From Bugula neritina (taxonomy: Eukaryota > Bryozoa > Gymnolaemata > Cheilostomatida > Bugulidae): DNA of 60,000 nucleotides. The notes under the pieces are model-generated. The model was not told the origin of the DNA. It ran no database searches and was given only the letters and a program-made list of their open reading frames with translations. The DNA lies in assembly GCA_964035545.1 (NCBI GenBank), contig OZ037766.1, forward strand, positions 32,249,773 to 32,309,772. The letters run 5' to 3'. Made by a program: the position numbers and the translations under genes. How positions within the stretch are numbered: position 1 is the first letter of the stretch; each line of letters opens with the position of its first letter. Below are positions 34,886 through 47,300 of the stretch, in pieces.

Positions 34886-37831
34886 TACACACTGTGTCTA
34901 CTACATTATACACTGTATCTACTACATTATACACTGTATCTACTACATTACACACTGTGTCTATTACATTACACACTGTGTCTACTACATTACGCACTGT
35001 GTCTACTACATTACACACTGTGTCTACTACATTATGCACAGTGTCTACTACATTACACACTGTGTCTACTACATTATGCACTGTGTCTACTACATTACGC
35101 ACAGTGTCTACTACATTACACACTGTGTCTACTACATTATGCACTGTGTCTACTACATTATACACTGTGTCTACTACATTATACACTGTGTCTACTACAT
35201 TACACACTGTGTCTAATACATTATACACTGTGTCTACTACATTATACACTGTGTCTACTACATTACACACTGTATCTACTACATTATGCACTGTGTCTAC
35301 TACATTACACACTGTATCTACTACATTATACACTGTATCTACTACATTACACACTGTGTCTACTACATTACACACTGTGTCTACTACATTACGCACTGTG
35401 TCTACTACATTACACACTGTGTCTACTACATTACACACTGTGTCTACTACATTATGCACAGTGTCTACTACATTACACACTGTGTCTACTACATTATGCA
35501 CTATGTCTACTACATTATACACTGTGTCTACTACATTACACACTGTGTCTACTACATTACACACTGTGTCTACTACATTATACACTGTGTCTACTACATT
35601 ACACACTGTGTCTAATACATTATACACTGTGTCTACTACATTATACACTGTGTCTACTACATTATACACTGTGTCTACTACATTACACACTGTGTCTACT
35701 ACATTACACACTGTGTCTAATACATTATACACTGTGTCTACTACATTTCACACTGTGTCTACTACATTATGCACTGTGTCTACTACATTACACACTGTGT
35801 CTACTACATTATGCACTGTGTCTACTACATTACACACTGTGTCTACTACATTATACACTATGTCTACTACATTATACACTGTGTCTACTACATTACACAC
35901 TGTGTCTAATACATTATACACTGTGTCTACTACATTATACACTGTGTCTACTACATTATACACTGTGTCTACTACATTTCACACTGTGTCTACTACATTA
36001 CACACTAAAATCTTTCAATCACGAATTTACTTACAAAAATTATTTTCCTCAAAAAATTGCAGCTCGTTGTTATAATTACGAACGCAGATTTTCTCATCAG
36101 CCGACCACTGAGGTGCCCTGGAAACAGGAAACAAAGGTCAAGGTAATGTATATACAGTTCAGCAAGTACTTTTCTTTGTAGCATCAAGAAGTTCACTAAA
36201 CCTATCCAGCCTCATGTTTTGTACCCCTTAAATATATTCTAAAACTCATGATTACAAAAATTAAAAAGCATTTAACATAGGATTTTACCGAACACGTTTG
36301 CCTCCTTAAAAAATATAAATAATTTGTTTGATGGTACAAAAATTCTGGAAATTTTTAAAACCAGCAAGCTCAAAGCAGAGTAAAACGTTTGACTAGCGGG
36401 ATATTACAATGATTAACATCCGCTAAATTCAGCACAGAAGGAAGGAAGGAGAGAAGGAGACTATAGCATACCACTGATGAGCTTTCTTCTGAATCAGTGA
36501 TGCCACCTCCTTACCAGTTGTGAGATCAATAATTCGCATATTCCGACTCGGAATCTTGTCTTTCACTGCAACGACCAGTAACATACTCTAGTATCAGTGG
36601 CTAGTTAAATTCAACACACAATTTCACTTCTTGGGAAATAAAGTTGAAAGTGTACAGCTGTTTACACACACTGAAGCAAGGGGTACAAAGAGTGCAAAAT
36701 TATTTTTTATCAACTAACTTGACAGTTTTTAAACAATTAAAGATATTTTTGAGACAATAAAACTGCATTTGATGAAATTATTAAAGTTGTCTCCTCTCTT
36801 TAGCTCATAAGTGTAACTAACTAAAAAAGGCTAGAATATTATATGAGGTTTTGGAGCTAGAACATTTGATACTTATTGGTGTTCTAACATCTCTGCTCTG
36901 TTGAGAAACTCAGATGAAGTCAGCTTTTATAGACTTATATTCTATTCAATCTGTTAAAACAAAACTTTAAACTTCAACAATAATTCAATTTCTACCTGCA
37001 AGATCACCTGCTAGGCTGACCAGCACTACTAACACAAACAAGTACATACAGCAAGCAAATGCTGTCCAGCTAATGTCAACTAGAGAAAATGAATTTCTGC
37101 TCTAAGAAAACTATGAAATAAGTTACCAGCACAAACTAACCCTGCGGCTGTGCACTCATAAGTAATAATCTCACCTGTAAACACCTGCCAGGTGGCTAGC
37201 ATAATAATCTCACCTGTAAAGACCTGCCAGATGGCTAGCATAATAATCTCACCTGTAAACACCTGCCAGGTGGCTAGCATAGACCCAGACGGAGAGAAAG
37301 TCAGGTAAACGACTGAGCTGAGCTCTATATCGTGTAGCAGTCTGTTCTCCACCACATTGTACACCTTCAGGGAGGTGCCATCACACCAGGCGCAGGTCTC
37401 GCCGGAGGGAGAAAACTCCAGACATTTACACTGAGAACTAGAGCTACAATCAACCACACAGCACTGCACATGCAACTAATGTTGACTATTAATTTGTATT
37501 GATTAGCAAATAGCACATTAATATAATTATTATAGTATATTTAAAAAAAAAATGAGTGTATTGAAAATATTTTAAGTTTAGAAAGTTTTAATCACCCGGC
37601 AAATGATGCGTCCTTCTCATAAGGTTCTTTATTCTCCTGCACTCTCCATACTCCTTCACTGCCTCTGCCTAGTGAACAAACACCAATAGGTTATAACAAA
37701 TGTCACTGATCATTATTAATATAATATTTTCTTTCCAGGGGCAATGCCTGTCTAAAAAGCAGAAATCTTACTCAAACATGGAAATAATAGAAATAATACC
37801 CACCTACAGTATACCTACCTTTGAACTTCAT
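29762..37831 (-). CDS. EIF2A: Eukaryotic translation initiation factor 2A, 15 exons, 598 aa
   Basis: Exons on the minus strand: 37831-37819, 37668-37596, 37443-37253, 36565-36472, 36117-36035, 34797-34676, 34103-34007, 33833-33723, 33407-33243, 32555-32375, 31940-31777, 31663-31503, 30997-30785, 30328-30263 and 29824-29762. Every intron is GT-AG with matching phase, and the total is 599 codons. The protein follows animal eIF2A end to end: RGSEG at the N-terminus, a WD40-type propeller with MLATW, YQYPN, ASYYGEQ-like, FDFGTGPRN, LAGFGNL and WHYTG motifs, a variable basic linker, and a C-terminal coiled coil. eIF2A binds initiator tRNA to the 40S subunit in alternative initiation. Exon 1 encodes only four whole codons and is the least certain. 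Exon 13 has an extra QQAPVTSP-type repeat. Confidence 0.95.
30406..30477 (-). tRNA. tRNA-Arg (anticodon UCG)
   Basis: 72 nt that fold as a full cloverleaf: acceptor GGCCTCG with CGGGGTC (two G-U pairs), D arm, anticodon stem TCTGA/TCAGA with loop CTTCGAA, and T arm GTGGG TTCGAGT CCCAT. The internal A box (TGGCCTAATGG) and B box (GGTTCGAGTCC) are intact, and a run of ten T on the transcribed strand follows as the Pol III terminator. It lies in eIF2A intron 13 on the same strand. Confidence 0.95.
31075..31500. repeat. 22-bp minisatellite in eIF2A intron 12
   Basis: About 19 units of the form ACCTGCTCACAACTGACACA plus two bases, fairly homogeneous. It fills the intron up to the exon 12 donor, which itself resembles a unit (CTCATACCT). 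Confidence 0.9.
31941..32090. repeat. 50-bp repeat, three exact copies
   Basis: Three consecutive 50-bp units starting CTGTACAGTACAGCAG directly abut the acceptor of eIF2A exon 11 (31940). Each unit ends a polypyrimidine-poor acceptor-like TGTACAG on the minus strand. Followed by TACTATA-rich sequence to about 32220. Confidence 0.9.
33428..33700. repeat. (AGT)n compound microsatellite, eIF2A intron 8
   Basis: Long AGT/ACT trinucleotide runs with short inverted switches (TACTACTACTAGTACTAGTAG). Polymorphism is expected. Confidence 0.95.
34118..34475. repeat. 30-bp minisatellite, eIF2A intron 6
   Basis: About 11-12 units of the type AGTTGCTAGGTAGCAAGGAT plus ACAATACTCT. Open frames over it are repeat artefacts. 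Confidence 0.9.
34818..36006. repeat. (AT)n plus about 53 copies of a 21-bp unit, eIF2A intron 5
   Basis: 34818-34882 is an uninterrupted AT run. From 34884 a 21-bp unit, CACTGTGTCTACTACATTAY-like, repeats about 53 times with few recurrent substitutions. Because 21 is a multiple of three, long open frames appear on both strands; none is a gene. It fills the intron between eIF2A exons 5 and 6. Confidence 0.97.
37163..37279 (-). repeat. 39-bp tandem triplication over the eIF2A exon 3 splice donor
   Basis: Three 39-bp units each encode MLATWQVFTGEII-like residues in the same open frame, and each contains ACAG followed by GTGAGAT, a good donor. Candidate exon ends are 37253, 37214 and 37175, spaced by 13 codons. 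The proximal one gives the length expected for the family. Confidence 0.9.
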
Positions 37832-40800
37832 GCTATTACTCGCAATAACTAATTTATTACTTTGTTTAACATTCACCAACACTGTGACTGATTATAATAA
37901 ACAATAGACATACATTAAACTCTATTGTGAAGACCTAAAATCACTGCACATTGGAAGAAATAAACTGTTTGGTGCAAATTCTGTCAAAGAAAGAGTACCA
38001 GCTTCTACTGCATGCATTATATACTGGTTTAATAAATGGCCAATTTTATTACTAATTGAAACTCGAATGTCAACTTAAAGAGCAAAGGTGGCACATATTA
38101 CAATAGCTCAGTCACCATAGAAGGAAATCCACAGTGAAATCACATACTGCACTACCTCCAGACCCTAGAGGCACGTTGACCTATGCAAATACCAACTAAT
38201 GATTAAGAACCACAAAGTGACAAACCTCTTCAGTCTATATACCTAATAGGCTGGTACAAAGGAAAGCTATTAAAGCAATTAAAGCTAGTAAAGCAATTAT
38301 GATGATTTTACTAATTCAAATATTAATCGGCGAAATGTACTAACTACATCATAAATGTAATTGCAATTGAATCAGCTGAGATAATATTTAAAGCAAGCGA
38401 CTTATTCTGAAACTCATATTTGTTTTTAGATTCTTAGATTAGCTTTTCAGTGACTGTAACTGTAAGGCAAGATATTAATAATCATAATAATACTAATGGC
38501 CCATAATGAAAATAGAAAGAATCCTGCACAGGCAAACTGAATGCAAGAAACAACAGATAAAACTCACCTTAAAATTTAAAACAAGTGGAACATTAATAGC
38601 TATATAACTTACAACGTAATCAAAACAATTAGTATTAGATAGCAATAAATAAATAATGTAATCATAATTACTAATTAGTTAATAATCAGTTAAACTAAAA
38701 CTTAAAGCTAATTCCATGCTCAAATTCATGATTAACTGATCAACTCATGCTGATGCTCATAGACATGGCGATTTTCATAATTATTATTGTAAACTTCAAG
38801 ATGAAGAAGAGGTAAGTATTACTATCTGTATTTATATTATTATTAGTATTAATAATATTATTATTAAATATTATAATTATTTGAAGATTTAATTCGGCAT
38901 TTAAGTCTAGTCCTTAAAATTTACATATGCTGATATACCAATGGTTTATGCCCTATGGGGCTGATAAAACCAAAGGTCAATAGACATAGTGATAGTGGTG
39001 GGGCATACTCATACTGAGTTACTAAATTTCATTGTCATAAGCCATCTGCCATGGTCATGCACTCATGGTGATGGGTCACCAACGTCAACCTTCGAACAAC
39101 TGACTGTGAACGTGGTAACCAGTGGTTAATTCAAGTTATATTAATATTTGTATCACAGCTTAAGTATGTTGTCCAATGAACAGTAAATAAGTGGTTTGAA
39201 TAACGTGCAAAAAGCTAATATAAAAATAAAATATTGACTTACAGTAAAAATTTATGTGTCGATTGCATGCCATTGTAAATTGTAATTGTTAGTGCTACTA
39301 CAATGAATGGTTTATATTCAGCGTCGATTTGGGGTGAATAAGTGAAGCAGTTTGCGGTTCTTGAATTAGAGTTCGGGTTATTGAAACCTCGAACTTAAAG
39401 TTTGAGAATTACAAACGTTTGCACTCAAGCACTCTCAACTCAGCGCTGCTCATAGAACTATTCTTTCACTTGACTGAAAAATAAGAAAACCAAAGAGTTT
39501 CGAGAGTTTGTTGACTAATCACGGCTGGCTGTTTTAGCTCGCCGTCAAATACAAATAGTTGTCCTGCCACGCAACCTTACTAGCTCGATTTCAAGTTGAC
39601 GAGTCCGATTTAATAGCACGATCCTCATGAAGAAGTGACATTCGGAAGTGGACTCTATGCTGTACAGTCAGTGTTGGACCAAAATTACCAAGCCAGAAAA
39701 TAACTCTACTGCGGTTAGATATGCTGAAAGGTAGTCACAGTGATTCTAGTTCCACAATAAATGAATGCATTGATTTTTGATTTACACTATTACTATTAGT
39801 TGAAAAAGTTTAATTTGATATTAATGCTCAATCTTACGCTCACTCTTAGAATCTGTCTCACACGGACTTTCAATTTCATGATTCGCTCTGACGTTCAGTT
39901 TCATATTTACTTTCACTTTCAGTTTGAGTTTCAGTTTCACATTGTGACTGTGATTGTCAGTAAATAACTATAAATAACTCAAACTGTAATGCTAAAGCTA
40001 CTACTACTAGTAATACTATCAGTATCAGTATGAGTATATGACTATAACTATAAGTATAAGCGCGAGTGCTAGTGGAAATAATTATAAAATTCTAATTAGG
40101 CTCGGTCTTTTAGTTTTATAGCTGTAGTTGTTAGGCTTAAGATTGCATTAACTTAATGTATTTATATTTATAATTTATAGTAATAGCTTTACCTGTACTT
40201 TATACTTTATAGGCTATAATTATAGTAAAACTAAACGTGGTGCTAATAGTAATACTAATAGTTCTAGTAATACTATACTATAGTAATAAAAAAGTATCAT
40301 TATGATTACCTCGCTGAGACTGAGTATTGTAGCAGATTTTTGGGGATCTATTCACACCTTAACTATTTTATTTTCGTTGTTATTATAGTTAATATTTTGC
40401 TGTTGTTTCTTGAATGCCTTAATTTCAGTTATTATAGTTAAATTCTTGGCATAGCTTTCTTGATGCCCTAATTGCTGTTATTATAGTTAAGCTTTTAGGT
40501 AGTTTCTTTGTTCACTTTTCTTTGTTCTTTGATTCTGAATTCAGGCCAAGTACCATTTTCGGATAGAATATTTTAGGCCCTAGGGTATAAAAGGGTTAGC
40601 TCGCCAGCATAGATTCACATATACAGACTATTATACTTTTTCTAGGAAGCAGACCAACAAAGACATCTTACACCTAGAATTGCCTTCTCTCTTGCTAACA
40701 AAGAATTAAGTTCTCTAGTTGAAATTCCTAAAAGCCTACTATTTATCACAGTATTACTATAAGTATCAGTATGAGTATCATTATGACTATCACTAATACT

Positions 40801-41722
40801 AATGGTAATACTATGCGTGTTACTCTATTTAATATTATTTTGATAATTATTTTTGAATTTATCTTTAATTTTGGTATTGCATTTACTATTATTTATATTA
40901 GTTTAACTGAGTGTGAGTATTAATACACTTGTAGCTTAAACTATCAATTTGAATATGCCTTATGGAGCATGAATGGTAGAGGTACAGTTACTGTTACACA
41001 GTAACTGTAACTTGTGATACTTATAAAAACTTCAACTGAGTTATTATTATTATGCATTTATCATTATGTTATTTAATAACATAACAAACTAATAAGTAAT
41101 AAAACTACTAATAGTAATAGTTAAAAAATGCATTTCGTAATAGAATATTTTAACATCAGTATGAGTTTGGTAAAAAGGCAAATAGTTTATATTTTTATAA
41201 AATTGTAGCTGTTTTAAAATTAGGCCTTCATAAAATTCGGTGCTAGTAGTAGTATACTTTTAAATGTAAAATTAATGTGGTATTCAATTAAAGTGTAATA
41301 TTTATCTTACAGTATGATATTCTGAATTAAATATACTTTTTCTGTATTTAAATTGGAAGTCATACCTGTGTTATTTTATAAATTTCCAAGTCATTATAGA
41401 ATTTTCATCATTTTTAACACAAATTTTAGGAATAAAACATAAATTATTATTATGATCACAATTTTCTCTTTTCCTAATTATCTGTAGACTCGTTTGATTT
41501 GCATTCTATACTGATAAAAGCTCCACCCCTGGTAGCAATTGCACATTCATCCATGAAACTTTTTTTTGGTTATGTTATTTGAAGAGACTGTAGTGTTGTC
41601 TAAGCTAGAGACTGTATGTTTGAAGAAAGACTGTGGTTGTGTTAATGTACTGGCAATAAATTCTGTCTTATTAACAACCTTTTCTATAGCAGAAAGTAGA
41701 TTCCCACTGATTAATTGCAACA
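37832..41722. other. Large intergenic region, candidate solo LTR only
   Basis: The eIF2A promoter should lie just right of 37831. Beyond it the sequence is AT-rich with simple TA/TAC-like runs near 39970-40060 and 40750-40810, and a short hairpin near 40983-41012. No exon could be supported in 3.9 kb. Confidence 0.5.
40328..40750 (+). mobile_element. Candidate solo LTR, 423 bp
   Basis: It begins TGTAGCAG and ends TATCACA (TG...CA). It is flanked on both sides by GTAT, a possible 4-bp target duplication, and has a TATAAAAG box near 40587. There is no coding sequence. It is unrelated to the LTRs at 12663 and 15052. The call rests on ends and TATA box only. Confidence 0.4.
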
Positions 41723-41730
41723 GTTTGAGA

Positions 41731-42904
41731 CAGGGTTGGGGTCAATTACATGTAAATGTAATTAATTACAATTACAATTACATGAAGATTTGTCAATTAC
41801 AATTACAATTATAATTACAGTTAAAAATAAATGTAATTAATTACAATTACAATTACATGGCAATGTAATTAATTACAATTACAATTACTTTTGTTCTCAC
41901 AAGAAATAAATAGAAGTCACTTTTAGGGTCTAACTACCAGGGGCAGTGTTGACAGTGGTGAACCTCTTCTATTTTCTACAGTGATACTATAGGGTCATTC
42001 CATACCAAATCAACCAACTTTCAAGGGGTCTCACGTCTTTGCATGTGTTTCAGATTTTGCTCATATTTACACTAAATGGACCTACACATGTTCAGATTAC
42101 TATTCGTGAATATTTCTGGTCTGACACAAAAACATTTTGCGAAATTACTACTTTGGTGAACAAAGGTTGGAAAATATTTTGAGGAAAATTTGTGATTTAT
42201 ACTTTTAGACCAATTTATAAGTAATTTAAAATTTGATTAGGCGAGTATTTGAAATTTTTCAAAATTTACAAAGTTTTGTTCATATTCAATGACTTTGCAT
42301 ATATGCACACAAAGTATTCTGTAGTATGTGTTGCTACTAGTGCAAATTGATAGGTGTTATCAAATCACACAGCAAATTTTAAGGCTCAGTCTAGAAAAAT
42401 GATTGAGATATAGACGTTTATAGATTAGTCTAAAAGTAGAAATCACAAATTTTCCTCAAAATGTTTCTCAACCTTTGTCTACAAAAGTAGTCAGTTCTCA
42501 AAAAAAATTTGTGTCAGGTCAGAAATACTGAAGAAGAGTACTTTAGGCATGTGTAGGTCTATTTGGTGTAAACATTAACAAAACCTGAGATGCAAATAGA
42601 CGCGGGCAATTCGGTGAGTTAGCATGGAATGACCCTATACTATATTGACCTAACTATCTGAACTTGTTATTTAACAGTAGGCATTGTAGAAAAAGAAGGA
42701 GTTTTTTAAGATTTAAAAGTTTGGAGTAATTGACATGTAATTATAAAGTAATTGTAAAAATCAATTACATTAGATATGTAATTAATTACAATTACAATTA
42801 CAATTACATTTTTAAACCTCAATTACAAATTACATTCAATTACTTGAAAAAATGTAATTAATTACAGCCAATTACAATTACAAATTACAATTACCCCAAC
42901 CCTG
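41731..42904. mobile_element. hAT-type non-autonomous foldback element
   Basis: Termini are CAGGGTTGGGG and CCCCAACCCTG inverted repeats. They are flanked by a perfect 8-bp direct repeat, GTTTGAGA, at 41723-41730 and 42905-42912, as hAT elements produce. Arms are built from repeated AATTAC/GTAATT motifs (41731-41900 and 42720-42904). No transposase is present. Confidence 0.85.
41991..42636. mobile_element. Nested foldback element inside the hAT-type element
   Basis: Termini AGGGTCATTCCAT and ATGGAATGACCCT are inverted repeats, and the two halves remain complementary far inward (for example AAATTTGTGATTTATACTTT on one side and its near complement on the other). The flanks share ATACTAT, a possible 7-bp target duplication. 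Non-coding; superfamily uncertain. Confidence 0.75.
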
Positions 42905-42912
42905 GTTTGAGA

Positions 42913-44355
42913 GGCATAAAGCGTGTTTTTGTGTCTCTGTAGCTCTTATCTGATAAGAATCTCAATAAAGTACATAATGTTCTTATTTGTCATGTACTTA
43001 GCTTTAGTTCTCAGCCAGTGTGTGAAGTGCTCAGCCAGTGTGCGAAGCCTAACTCAATGTTATTTCAGTGAAGCTCAGATTTCAGCCTATATTTCAAAAA
43101 CTTTAGTCATACCCAATGTTAAGTTTTCAAAAGGCTTAAATTATGTTTGATAGCAGTTTCCGTGTAATTTAACCTAGTTCACTATCTCCATAGGCAGTGT
43201 CATGAGGGTATGCTAAGTGGCGGAGGACTTTCAAGTTATAGCCACCAGGCACTTTCCTTCCTTTACCTCTAAAGGGCAATTGTTTCAACTTCTGATGGAT
43301 GTATAGTAGACACGAGTTCTTTTGCATTATCTTATGTGACCTCTGTATGACCTTTCAAATTACTTCTGATTAGTCATGTGACTGCTGATTGATAATGGAC
43401 CTTGTGTAGTAATTTTCCATCATCAAACAACACTGATAACGTCAATTGCTAGTAGTTGGTTTCATATACACTAATAATCTGACATCTTTATCATTTGTTA
43501 AGTGTGTATCATAACAAGGATGTTTGTACTTTCAAACAGATTATAATTGTGGTAATTCCTGCCCCTTCCCCAGCTGCATGAGATAACACTAATATTATGC
43601 TAAGTTATAACTTGTTTAACCTTTCTTTATCACTGACAAATATTTTGTAGCCAGCTCCTATGTTCTGGTGGATTTAATTTGATCTCTCAACTTGATCTCT
43701 AAGCTCTCAACTTTTGCTGATACTCATAGACTCTGTGGAGGTCACTTATTCGCCAATAGCTCTTGAGGGGTGAGTTTTAAATAAACCTGGTTTCTTATAT
43801 TATTTTTAAAAATTGAAATTTGGCAACTTTAAATATATATAATGTCCTGAAGACTATTTAAAATGCACTCTAATAATTTTATTGTTAGTTATTTTCTCTC
43901 TACACACTGCTTAGCCTAAGAGAGGCAATAGTAAGAGCTCTTGACGTACTCAACATCATTTGTTCAGGATTCCTGGGCTATAGTGGTCTTATTAATCTTC
44001 AGGCCTAGATATGACCTTTGAGCAAATTTTAAGAACCATAAAATAATGGCAGTTGTGCAGAAAACATACTAAATCTAAAAAATTTGTACACAGTTTAATT
44101 TTAATCTACAACACAAAAGTGTATCTCTCTTTATCTTTGAACTTTGAGCTAAGAAGCAATAGCTGCACAATGATGCAGAGTTTAACTAATTTCACACTTG
44201 ATTCATGCATCTGCAGTGACTTACAGAACACTCTGTTGGTTGAATTAAACTTTATATTCCAACATGGATTGTCATCGGGTTAGATTGCTTAGCACAGCTA
44301 TACTGTAATTTCATTGGTTTGTTTAGTAGTACGGCTATTCTGATTGGCCTATGAT
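42913..44355. other. Intergenic, upstream of SLC36-like gene 1
   Basis: No exon supported. It presumably includes the promoter of the transporter gene; there is no convincing TATA box next to the start. Confidence 0.5.
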
Positions 44356-47300
44356 ATGGCGCCGCCTGATGAGGAGGTAAATGGACTGGGAAACAGTTTG
44401 GTTGGTGTAAATTTTCACCCAGACGTGGAAGATGTTGGTGAAACGCAGACTCTGTTGCCAGGTTCTACGAGCAACAGTGAGGATGACGAATTAGATGTGC
44501 AAGTAGTGGATAGAAACAATGGAGTTTCGTAAGTTGTCTTTACTGCTACTACTGGTACTAGTACTACTATTACTATTACTACTACTATACCACTATTACT
44601 ATTACTACTACTATACTACTACTAGTACTAGTACTACTACTACGGCTACTTGTACTACTACTACTACTACTACTACTACGGCTACTACGGCTACTACTAC
44701 GGCTACTACTACTACTAATACTAATATTTTACCTGTCTTTATTTGTAGGAACTTTGGTACCATAATGCATATAATCAAAGGAAACCTTGGAACCGGAGTC
44801 CTAGCCATGCCTGTGGCGTTCTCAAATGCTGGCATTCTAGTGAGTAGTAGAGTGTCTGCTGGAGTTCAAGGTTGAATTAGATTGCTGGACTGTAAACTCT
44901 GTTGTTATATTTAATGAACTGAGTTCATACCAATGTTTCTATGTTTCAGTTTGGTACGGTGATGTTGGCTGTACTGGGAGTTATCTGTGTACACTGTATG
45001 CACATTCTAGTGAAATGTTCTCACTATCTCTGTAGAAAGTAAGTGTATACTAAGGCTAGTAGCTAATAGGTAATGTTTCACATCAGATCATCAAACCATT
45101 GCACCTAATCTATGTAACCTCACATTATTATTACTCCAGAGTTGTCTGCCCGCTGTATTCAGATCTACTAGTCATGGCTGCCGTTGCTCTGATATTGTAG
45201 GACAGGCAGGGATCACCTGGACTACGCTGACGTAGCCGAAAAGTCTGTCCACTTTCTTCCCTCTACCACTCCTAAGAAGGAAAAAGCTGCGAGGTGTTGT
45301 AGTACACTTGCACTTATAACTCTGCTATATGTCTGTCTGTCTGTCTGTCTGTGATATTTAGTTGTATCGTCATAGTTTTGAAAGAACTTACTAGATCATA
45401 ATATTCTAACTCTTTTTTAAGGGCTGTTTTTTATTTCTCAAAAAACTTTTGTTGAAAATAATAAGATTTCCAGCTCACTGAGTCAAGTAGAAATAAAGAT
45501 ACAAAACTTATTTTGCTGCCCTTTACTATGTGATGAATGTATTCCTGTATTGGAATGTTCACTCTTTGCTGTGTACGGTAATATTGATAATGGACTGTTA
45601 CTCTGTCTTGTAGGACAACCATCAATGTATTCCTCCTCATAACCCAGTATGGTTTCTGCTGTGTCTATGTTCTCTTCATTGCCAAGAATGTGATGCTGGT
45701 AACTTGTATACCGTATAGTCTTTATACTGTATAGTTTACTTGTATAGTAATTATACTGTATAGTCTATACTGTATAGTCTTTACACCATAAAGCCTTTTT
45801 ACCGTGTCGTCTTTATACTGATTAGATTACTAGTATAGTTTACCTGAACACCGCATAGTTTACCTGTATACCGTATAGTTTACCTGTATCATATACCTGT
45901 ATACCGCATTGCAGGTGGTAAAGAATTGCGTAACACATGTACCAGCTGTGTTCACTATACAGATGTACGAGATAATCCTCGTTCTCTTCCTCATTCCTCT
46001 CGTATTCATCAAGAACATCAAACATCTGGCACCCTTCTCTCTCGTCGCCAACGTCGCCTCGGTGGTTGGACTCGGGATTATTCTAGCTGACATACTGTTT
46101 GTGGAGAAATTCAATCATATCAGTCGTCTTCCCTTGATGGAAGACTGGAGCAAGATTCCCCTGTACTTTGGGACGGCTATATACGCCTTCGAAGGAATTG
46201 GAGTGGTGAGTTTAGTCACCTTGTTCTAGAACTTCCCTCGGCTGCTGATTGTTGAAAGGAAGGTTTTATATCCAGTAAACTGTGTACTTCATACTGATAT
46301 TTATATCAAGAGCTACTTTTGAAATAGAAAAAACTTTTCGGAATATTGTTATGTTGAAATGTTGAGAATTGAATGTGAAAATTTATTCTGCCGTCTGCTA
46401 AACTCTGCCATCACATTTTACTCCAGGTCCTTCCGGTGGAGAATAAAATGAGAGAGCCGCAAGCCTTCCCCTCCATGTTCGGAGTGCTCAACCTCGGGAT
46501 GACCATAGTCTGTGTTCTATACATCACAGTAGGGTTCTATGGCTATATCGAGTATGGTGAAAACTGTGGGGATAGCATAACTCTTAATCTGACGGGCTGG
46601 TTCGTATCTTTGTGTTTTGATAGTATTACTTACTCCCATTTTAGATGAGTGTTTTCAAAGTGGTTTAGTGGGGAGATGAAAAGTGTCCGAGTTTGTCATA
46701 AGTTTCGAAATGTTGTTACTCTCTGTTTTACTTTTTACTTTCCGGGGGGGGGGGGCTGTGGGTTACCCGAGTTCTCGGTTTAAGTGTAGTGGTTACAGTC
46801 ACAGTATAGTGGTCACAGTCACAGAGTAGTGGTTACGGTCACAGTGTAGTGGTTACAGTCACAGAGTAGTGGCTACGGTCACAGTGTAGGGGTTACAGTC
46901 ACAGAGTAGTGGTTACGGTCACAGTGTAGTGGTCACAGTCACAGAGTAGTGGCTACAGTCACAGTGTAGGGGTTACAGTCACAGAGTAGTGGCTACAGTC
47001 ACAGTACAAGTATGTAAGGCACCAGTTCTCAGGGCACCTTGTGTTTCTGTTGCAGGTACGGCACCTCCGTGCAGGTGCTCTTCAGTCTGTGTATATACGT
47101 GTCCTACGCCCTCCAGTTCTACGTCCCCATGACTATCATCGGACCAACACTAGCACAGAGCCGTATTGCCAGGCGTATCGGACCAAACGCATTTGACTAC
47201 TTGGTCCGAGTCGTACTCGTGTTGGTGACATGTAAGTTGTTTGTAGCACTGTAGGTTTAAACTGTTTGGTTGTTTATTTTAGCATATTAATTTAGTATCA

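Noticed and set aside
34809-36181. Very long open frames on both strands (up to about 456 codons)
   Set aside because: They come from a 21-bp tandem repeat lying in an eIF2A intron; the period is a multiple of three, so stops are absent by construction.
38764-38812. Short plus-strand ATG exon followed by a good GTAAG donor
   Set aside because: About 15 codons with no recognisable downstream exon on the plus strand for several kilobases.
44519-44875. 118-codon frame across the TAC microsatellite
   Set aside because: It joins intron 1 repeat to exon 2 of SLC36-like gene 1; the spliced model explains exon 2 better.
45431-46114. Minus-strand frames opposite SLC36-like gene 1
   Set aside because: Antisense shadows of exons 5 and 6.
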